Assembly: GCA_028284565.1 (NCBI GenBank)
Contig: JANQRM010000027.1
Span: forward strand, 1-19,257
DNA length: 19,257 nucleotides
Direction: 5' to 3'
DNA from: Anaerolineae bacterium
GTDB taxonomy: Bacteria; Chloroflexota; Anaerolineae; Aggregatilineales; Phototrophicaceae
The translations under genes were made by a program, and so were the position numbers. The notes below the pieces were generated by a model that worked only from the letters and a program-made list of their open reading frames with translations, was not told the DNA's origin and ran no database searches. Shown here piece by piece: positions 14,861-19,257 of the stretch. Every line of letters starts with the position of its first letter. Within the stretch, counting starts at the first letter, position 1.

Positions 14861-15623
14861 CACTCAGGCTCCCATACAAATCTCCCAAATAAGCCGTCTG
14901 CACATCCGTATTCTCGGCGATTTCGTTGGGTGTTCCCTCAGCTAAGACACTCCCCTGATGCATCACAGTGATTGTGTCAGACGCAGACATCACCACATTC
15001 ATATTGTGTTCAACCAGCATGATTGTCTTATTCCCTTCATGCTGAATCTGTCGAATCAGTGCGATAAGTTCCGGCACTTGCTCTGATGCCATCCCAGCTG
15101 TCGGTTCATCCAACAACAATAATTCAGGGTCCGGCGCGAGGATCATCCCCAATTCCAGTTTACGCTGGTCGCCATGAGGCAAGGTACTCGCAATATCATT
15201 GGCACGCTCGGCTAACCCCACTTGAGATAAGACCACTTCCGTACGTGATAAATAATTTTTGTAGACAGTATGGGGACGCAACAAACTAAAATTACCCTTT
15301 CCCACTGCCTGACATGCCAAACGCACATTCTCAAATACCGTCAAACTAGGAAAAATATTTGTAATCTGAAACGAGCGACCAATCCCCAAATGTGCCATCC
15401 GATGCACAGAGGTATGTGTAATATCTTTCCCTTTGAACAACACGTGTCCACTTGTGGGTGAGATTGTCCCGCTTAACAGATTAAACAGGGTTGTCTTGCC
15501 CGCGCCATTGGGTCCGATAATCGCATGGAGTGTCCCAGCTTCCACCTGCAAGCTGACATCATCCACTGCCACCAACGCACCAAACGCACGCCGTAAATGT
15601 TTCGCTTCAAGAATGATTGACAT
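14850..15623 (-). CDS. livG: Liv-type ABC transporter ATP-binding protein (LivG family)
   Basis: A 257-residue ATPase with Walker A GPNGAGKTT, the LivG-characteristic GIGRSFQITNIFPSLTVFENV, a degenerate signature LPHGDQRKLELG in the form usual for this subfamily, Walker B LLLLDEPTAGM and VEHNM at the switch. It partners the LivF-like protein encoded next. Compared with usual LivG, the helical region after FENVRLA is ordinary in length. The ribosome site is weak (AGG about 8 nt upstream), and an 83-nt gap with a strong palindrome separates it from the binding-protein gene, so it is probably expressed below the level of that protein. Confidence 0.92.
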   Translation of the reverse strand: MSIILEAKHLRRAFGALVAVDDVSLQVEAGTLHAIIGPNGAGKTTLFNLLSGTISPTSGHVLFKGKDITHTSVHRMAHLGIGRSFQITNIFPSLTVFENVRLACQAVGKGNFSLLRPHTVYKNYLSRTEVVLSQVGLAERANDIASTLPHGDQRKLELGMILAPDPELLLLDEPTAGMASEQVPELIALIRQIQHEGNKTIMLVEHNMNVVMSASDTITVMHQGSVLAEGTPNEIAENTDVQTAYLGDLYGSLSDVG

Positions 15624-15652
15624 AAGATGCCTAGATATTTAACAAACTCAAT

Positions 15653-15684
15653 TAAAAAATGTAAGGGCGTACAGCTGTACGCCC
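15653..15684 (-). terminator. Palindrome plus T-run between binding-protein gene and livG (partial terminator)
   Basis: On the minus strand the perfect palindrome GGGCGTACAGCTGTACGCCC (15665-15684) can fold into a GC-rich hairpin. It is followed by TTACA and then six T residues. It sits 23 nt after the stop codon of the Liv binding-protein gene and 42 nt before livG. A leaky terminator or 3'-protecting hairpin here would give more binding protein than membrane components, as is common in ABC operons. The T-run starts 5 nt after the stem, so efficiency may be low. Confidence 0.5.
15660..15684. repeat. Dispersed palindromic repeat, copy 1
   Basis: A 25-bp unit starting TGTAA and ending in the perfect 20-bp palindrome GGGCGTACAGCTGTACGCCC. 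It is identical to the second copy at 18699-18723. Both are intergenic and in the same orientation. The form is that of a REP-like or small palindromic dispersed element. Confidence 0.8.
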
Positions 15685-15706
15685 AATTTGCATTGAATAT
15701 TTTGAC

Positions 15707-17002
15707 CTACCCATCCATCGCCATACCACTCAAGCTACCCACAGGCAAATCACCACAACGATCTACCAAGTCTTCGGGCAACAGGCACGGCACATCAGGG
15801 CGATTGACTTCCACCAATTCAAAGAAGCGGAACTCTGGATCATCTACATTCAACAGAGTCGCCACATACATATCTTGAATTGCCACATGGTCTTCTGGAC
15901 GGATGAAAACCGTGCCTTTGGGACCTTCAAACTCCAGCCCTTCCATCGCGGCAATCAAGGCATCGGCACTCGCATCACCACCTGTCTCACGTAGAGCTTC
16001 TACCACCATAATGGCGGCATTCATTGCATCTGCATCGAACAAATCGGGTACGGTATTGAATTGTTCCAATGTATGTTCGACTAACCAATCGTTGATTTCA
16101 TTGTCCGGCAGTGTGTAGTGATACAAAATGCCACTCGTCGAACCAATCGCATTGGAGAAGAACACAGGCATCACCACATTATCGACGAAGCCAGCGGCAA
16201 TCGGAATTTCATCCAACACACCCGCATCTTGCGCGGCTTGCAACAGCGGGACAAAACCACCACCCGCCCATGTCACGATAAAGGCTTGCGCACCACCATC
16301 CACCGCATCCAACACCGAGTCCATATATGGGGTAAAGTCCGTTGTATCGGCTGGTGCAAAGATGTCATCAGCACCTACGAACGTACCGCCCATCAGCGTA
16401 CACGCATCCCGGAAGGCTGTCGCACTCCCACGCCCAAAGGCATAGTCCGGCGCAATCTGAACAAAGGTATCGAATTCACCCGTCAGATATTCACAGATAT
16501 TCACCGCATCTTGATAGTTGTTACGGCTCGTGCGGAAGGTGTATTCATTGAAGTTCACACCTGTCAAGTCATTCGCGGCGGCGGGTGCAATCACCAACAC
16601 CACTTCATTCTCACGCGCCAATTCCTGCAAGGTCGCTGTCGCGGCAGAACTCACACTCCCGACGAGAATATCCACGCCTTCACCTTCGATGAGTTCACGA
16701 CCGGCAGTCGCAGTCTGTTGCGGATCGCTTTGGTCATCCCGATAAATCACTTGGAGTTCACAATCACCAAGCTGATAGCTATCACCCTCAGCCATCGCAC
16801 CCGTGGCATATTCCATCCCCAACGGGAAGCCCCGCATCACATGCGCGCCATAAATCGCCAGCGCACCCGTTTGGTCAGTAATCACACCGATTTTAATCGG
16901 CTCATCACATGACACTCCCTCATCCTGTGCCATCGCTGTCCCGCTAACAAATAGCGAAACCAGACAAATCACTAAAAAGAAGATACGAAATGTTGCTTTC
17001 AT
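15707..17002 (-). CDS. Liv-type (Periplasmic-binding 6 family) substrate-binding protein
   Basis: A 431-residue exported solute-binding protein for the adjacent Liv-type ABC transporter. It starts with a signal peptide (MKATFRIFFLVICLV---AMAQ) cleaved by signal peptidase I, with no proper lipobox. The mature part shows the family pattern: IKIGVITDQTGALAIYGAHV, VDILVGSVSSAATATLQEL, FRTSRNNYQDAVNICEYL, and a long C-terminal lobe. These proteins bind branched-chain amino acids, other amino acids, urea or small carboxylates. The acyl-CoA ligase next door favours a carboxylate, which is inference. GGAGGA lies 6 nt before the ATG, a strong ribosome site in line with high expression. Several cysteines in the mature domain (for example near residues 32, 82 and the C terminus) could form disulfides. 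Confidence 0.9.
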   Translation of the reverse strand: MKATFRIFFLVICLVSLFVSGTAMAQDEGVSCDEPIKIGVITDQTGALAIYGAHVMRGFPLGMEYATGAMAEGDSYQLGDCELQVIYRDDQSDPQQTATAGRELIEGEGVDILVGSVSSAATATLQELARENEVVLVIAPAAANDLTGVNFNEYTFRTSRNNYQDAVNICEYLTGEFDTFVQIAPDYAFGRGSATAFRDACTLMGGTFVGADDIFAPADTTDFTPYMDSVLDAVDGGAQAFIVTWAGGGFVPLLQAAQDAGVLDEIPIAAGFVDNVVMPVFFSNAIGSTSGILYHYTLPDNEINDWLVEHTLEQFNTVPDLFDADAMNAAIMVVEALRETGGDASADALIAAMEGLEFEGPKGTVFIRPEDHVAIQDMYVATLLNVDDPEFRFFELVEVNRPDVPCLLPEDLVDRCGDLPVGSLSGMAMDG

Positions 17003-17025
17003 AGAATTCCTCCAAAATTTATTAC

Positions 17026-17065
17026 TGATTAATCAAGAGATGTGCTGAAAATTTTGTGTTGTCAA
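17026..17065 (-). promoter_or_regulatory. Possible promoter and operator of the Liv binding-protein gene
   Basis: On the minus strand a consensus -35 TTGACA (17060-17065) is present, but the hexamer 17 bp downstream (CATCTC) is a poor -10. A perfect 10-bp palindrome TGATTAATCA (17026-17035) lies between it and the ribosome site and could be a regulator-binding site. Cotranscription from the ligase gene 84 nt upstream is the alternative. Confidence 0.3.
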
Positions 17066-17086
17066 ATCACCCCCTTCATACATCGT

Positions 17087-18631
17087 CTACTTTCCTACTT
17101 TCGCCTCATGCTCGGCGAGTAACTCTCGCTTCAAAATCTTCCCCGCCCCACTAATCGGCAAGGACTCTCGAAACTCTACGTACTTCGGCACTTTATAACC
17201 CGCTAGATAATGTTGCAGATGATTCACAAGCTCCTCGACAGTCACCGACTCATCCTTCCGTACAACAAAGGCTTTCCCCACTTCACCCCATTGAGTATCC
17301 GGCACACCAATCACCGCGCACATCTCCACCGCAGGATGCTTATACAGCACGACTTCAATCTCTGTGGGATACACGTTCTCGCCCCCACTGATGAACAGGT
17401 CTTTCTTACGGTCTACAATGCGGAAGTAAAATTCCTCATCCCGCACCGCCATATCCCCCGTATGAAACCAGCCTCGTTCATCCACCGCTTCCTCCGTTGC
17501 CACCGGATTATTGAAATACCCCGAACACAACGACGGACCACGCAACACCAACTCACCCACTGTATTCGGCTCGACAGATTGATTCTGCTCATCCACAATA
17601 TCCGCTTCCACGAAGAAATTCGGTCTGCCGATACTGCCTGCTTTCCGCACAGCATCCTCCGGTGCAAGTGCAAACGCCCCCGGACCAAACTCCGACATGC
17701 CAAAGCCCTGCTTGAATATCACGTCCTTCTGCTCACGGAATTGCTCAATGAGCTTCACAGGCAAAGGCGCACCCCCACTCGTACAGAAGCGCAAACTACT
17801 CAAATCAACATCATCCCAATTCGATGCATTCAACAACATCTGATACATCGTCGGCACACCTGCAAACACCGTCGCCGCATAAAACTCGATAAGTTCCAAC
17901 ACCTGCTTGGCATCGAACTTCCGTGTCAACACCACCGTCCCACCCAAAATCAGCAAGGGAGTCGTATACACAAGCAAGCCCCCCGTATGAAACAGCGGAA
18001 ACACATTCACCGTAATATCCCCATGTCGCAGGTCATGAATAATCGTGTTCAGCGTATTCCAGCCAATCATCCGATGACTAATCTGCGCGCCTTTGGGCAA
18101 TCCTGTCGTCCCACCTGTAAAAATCAAACAGGCAATATCTTCTTCGTGGATTCCATCCGTTTCGACAGGTCGCAACACCGAGTCACTTAAGGTCTTCTCG
18201 AAGTAACGGCTATTCGGCAAGCCCTGCCCTTCCAGATGCAACAGATGATGGATCGTATCGGTCTCGCTGATGACTTGTTGCACTGCCTCAGAAAACTCGT
18301 CCGAATAAATCATCACACGCGGAGTCGTGTTCTCGACCAATGCCAGCAACTCGCGCCAATGCAACCGCCAATTCAAACAGGTCAATATCGCGCCCAATTT
18401 GATGCAAGCAAAGAACGCATCCAAATACTCCACACCGTTATGTGCCAGAATCGCCACGCGGTCTCCCTTTTGGATTCCAGCACCATCCTGCAACCAATTC
18501 GCTAGCCGTGTCGCACGATTATTCAATTCACTATATGTAAACGTCCGATGCGGTGTCTTCCCGGCATCCACAATCGCAAGGTCATCCGGTGTATACAGCG
18601 CACGCCGTCCCAGAATATCGCCAAAACCCAT
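17087..18631 (-). CDS. AMP-forming acyl-CoA ligase (FadD-like / ANL superfamily)
   Basis: A 514-residue adenylate-forming enzyme that would activate a carboxylic acid with ATP and join it to CoA in the cytoplasm. Visible motifs are the phosphate loop FTGGTTGLPKG (about 171-181), VFPLFHTGG, QGFGMSEFGPG (A5), GWFHTGDMA (A7), the hinge IVDRKKDLFISGGENVYP (A8) and the C-terminal catalytic lysine in ISGAGKILKREL. All key residues are present, so it should be active. Substrate class cannot be read from the sequence; medium/long-chain fatty acids, aromatic or alicyclic acids are all seen in close relatives. The ATG at 18631 is preceded by AAAGGA; a TTG one codon upstream is less likely. It lies directly upstream of the Liv binding-protein gene. 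Confidence 0.9.
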   Translation of the reverse strand: MGFGDILGRRALYTPDDLAIVDAGKTPHRTFTYSELNNRATRLANWLQDGAGIQKGDRVAILAHNGVEYLDAFFACIKLGAILTCLNWRLHWRELLALVENTTPRVMIYSDEFSEAVQQVISETDTIHHLLHLEGQGLPNSRYFEKTLSDSVLRPVETDGIHEEDIACLIFTGGTTGLPKGAQISHRMIGWNTLNTIIHDLRHGDITVNVFPLFHTGGLLVYTTPLLILGGTVVLTRKFDAKQVLELIEFYAATVFAGVPTMYQMLLNASNWDDVDLSSLRFCTSGGAPLPVKLIEQFREQKDVIFKQGFGMSEFGPGAFALAPEDAVRKAGSIGRPNFFVEADIVDEQNQSVEPNTVGELVLRGPSLCSGYFNNPVATEEAVDERGWFHTGDMAVRDEEFYFRIVDRKKDLFISGGENVYPTEIEVVLYKHPAVEMCAVIGVPDTQWGEVGKAFVVRKDESVTVEELVNHLQHYLAGYKVPKYVEFRESLPISGAGKILKRELLAEHEAKVGK

Positions 18632-18698
18632 CAATCTTCCTTTATCTTCATCACGATTACTTCAATCGAAACGATTCTCTCAAACTAAGCAACGCTTT

Positions 18699-18723
18699 TG
18701 TAAGGGCGTACAGCTGTACGCCC
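18699..18723. repeat. Dispersed palindromic repeat, copy 2
   Basis: The same 25-bp unit as at 15660-15684, including the perfect 20-bp palindrome at 18704-18723. Here the flank continues CTAC, so the arms extend outward (GTAAGGGCG with CGCCCCTAC) to a near-perfect 28-bp palindrome with one mismatched pair. It lies in the 154-bp gap between the hydrolase and ligase genes. No T-run follows on the minus strand. The rest of that gap holds no recognisable feature. Confidence 0.8.
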
Positions 18724-18785
18724 CTACCATATTCATCCATCTCGCGAAAAACCAATTATTAACAACTAATGACTAACGACTTTCT

Positions 18786-19257
18786 TTAATCACTCAAAAA
18801 CCCATGAAACACAGCATTAAACTCGTCTGGCTTTTCAATATATGGCGTATGCCCCGCATCCTCAATCACCACCTCTTGGTACGACCCACCATGCGCTTGA
18901 TATTGCTCCAAAACATGACGCGTCTGCCCCACCATCGGCTGAGATGGATACACTTCAGCTCCCGGATAATTCGGAATGGCACCCATCATCCCCAGTGTCC
19001 CCATATCAAACATTGAATTATCGGACACGATCTGGTCATCGCTCCCCCGCACCCACAATACTTTGGGCTTATTAGTGAGGTTATAGAGTTTGTTGATATC
19101 ATCGGCATACTTCGGAGCCAGTGCGTTCCCAACTCCCCAATTGCCCGGTGCAACAAAGGGATAATGCTCCGATGCCACAAAATCACCCGGATAATCTTGC
19201 TCACCGATATGTGTGGACAATAATGATGAGAGCAAGTCTTCCTCGCGTTCCGGTACA
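18786..19257 (-). CDS. Alpha/beta hydrolase, C-terminal part (start outside window)
   Basis: The minus-strand frame is open to the right edge, giving 157 codons with no start in the window (the codon at 19233-19235 is an internal Leu, not a supported start). The C-terminal half of an alpha/beta hydrolase is recognisable: the strand KVLWVRGSDDQIV supplies the acidic residue of the triad and DAGHTPYIEKPDEFNAVFHGFL supplies the histidine, followed by the usual last helix. The nucleophile elbow must lie beyond the window edge. Possible roles are ester hydrolysis or C-C bond hydrolysis feeding the acyl-CoA ligase encoded 154 bp downstream, but the substrate is unknown. Confidence 0.8.
   Translation of the reverse strand, partial: VPEREEDLLSSLLSTHIGEQDYPGDFVASEHYPFVAPGNWGVGNALAPKYADDINKLYNLTNKPKVLWVRGSDDQIVSDNSMFDMGTLGMMGAIPNYPGAEVYPSQPMVGQTRHVLEQYQAHGGSYQEVVIEDAGHTPYIEKPDEFNAVFHGFLSD

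Noticed and set aside
16118..16912. Plus-strand open frame (264 codons) opposite the Liv binding-protein gene
   Set aside because: Same reasoning: low-quality His/Arg/Thr-rich product on the strand opposite a clear gene.
2106..17060. Shared 12-mer AAATTTTGTGTT at 2106-2117 and 17049-17060
   Set aside because: A 12-bp match between two A/T-rich gaps is expected by chance in 19 kb, and only the first copy is part of a palindrome.
17210..18190. Long plus-strand open frame (326 codons) opposite the acyl-CoA ligase gene
   Set aside because: It is antisense to a gene with complete enzyme motifs and encodes a His/Arg/Gln-rich product without recognisable domains, typical of an antisense shadow.
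1..19257. CRISPR arrays, tRNA or rRNA genes, insertion sequences, integrases
   Set aside because: No regularly spaced repeats, cloverleaf-like genes, transposase or recombinase motifs were seen on either strand.

Overview
This is a bacterial chromosome segment of moderate GC content. It probably comes from an environmental Chloroflexota-like lineage. That assignment is an inference from the overall style: substrate-binding proteins with signal peptides ending in AMAQ, HEAT/TIR/SUMF1-type signalling proteins, and a Liv-type ABC operon with a BMP protein. No rRNA, tRNA or marker gene is present to confirm it.

Left flank (1-2032): the C-terminal part of an MFS transporter (+) ends at a strong intrinsic terminator. 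A convergent UbiA-type prenyltransferase gene (-) follows, with a divergent DUF427 gene (+) next to it. These look like ordinary metabolic genes.

Accessory block (about 2033-10283, all +): a promoter with an operator-like palindrome in its spacer leads into a roughly 170-nt leader rich in complementary segments. The leader precedes a primase-polymerase (Prim-Pol/PriCT/winged-helix) protein. Two TIR genes follow. The first is a 1363-aa TIR-NACHT-like STAND NTPase-HEAT protein. The second, 99 bp downstream, is a 545-aa TIR protein with a C-terminal SUMF1/FGE-like (C-type-lectin fold) domain that lacks the catalytic cysteines. This tandem resembles an NTP-dependent conflict or antiphage module: sensor and switch (HEAT plus NTPase), NADase-type effector (TIR), and a second TIR protein with a probable ligand-binding domain. 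It is the most interesting part of the window. The Prim-Pol protein may belong to an integrated mobile element that carries the module, or may be an unrelated neighbour. No integrase, attachment repeat, reverse transcriptase or CRISPR array is visible here.

Right flank (10252-19257, all -): read in transcription order, this holds an alpha/beta hydrolase (start outside the window), an AMP-forming acyl-CoA ligase, and a Liv-type substrate-binding protein. These are followed by tightly overlapping livG, livF, livH and livM-like genes, then a BMP/PnrA-family binding protein ending at an intrinsic terminator. Import by the ABC system and CoA activation by the ligase would fit uptake of a small carboxylic acid or amino-acid-like substrate. 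Two copies of a perfect 20-bp palindrome lie in intergenic gaps of this block. One sits between the binding-protein gene and livG, where it could act as a partial terminator or mRNA-stability element.
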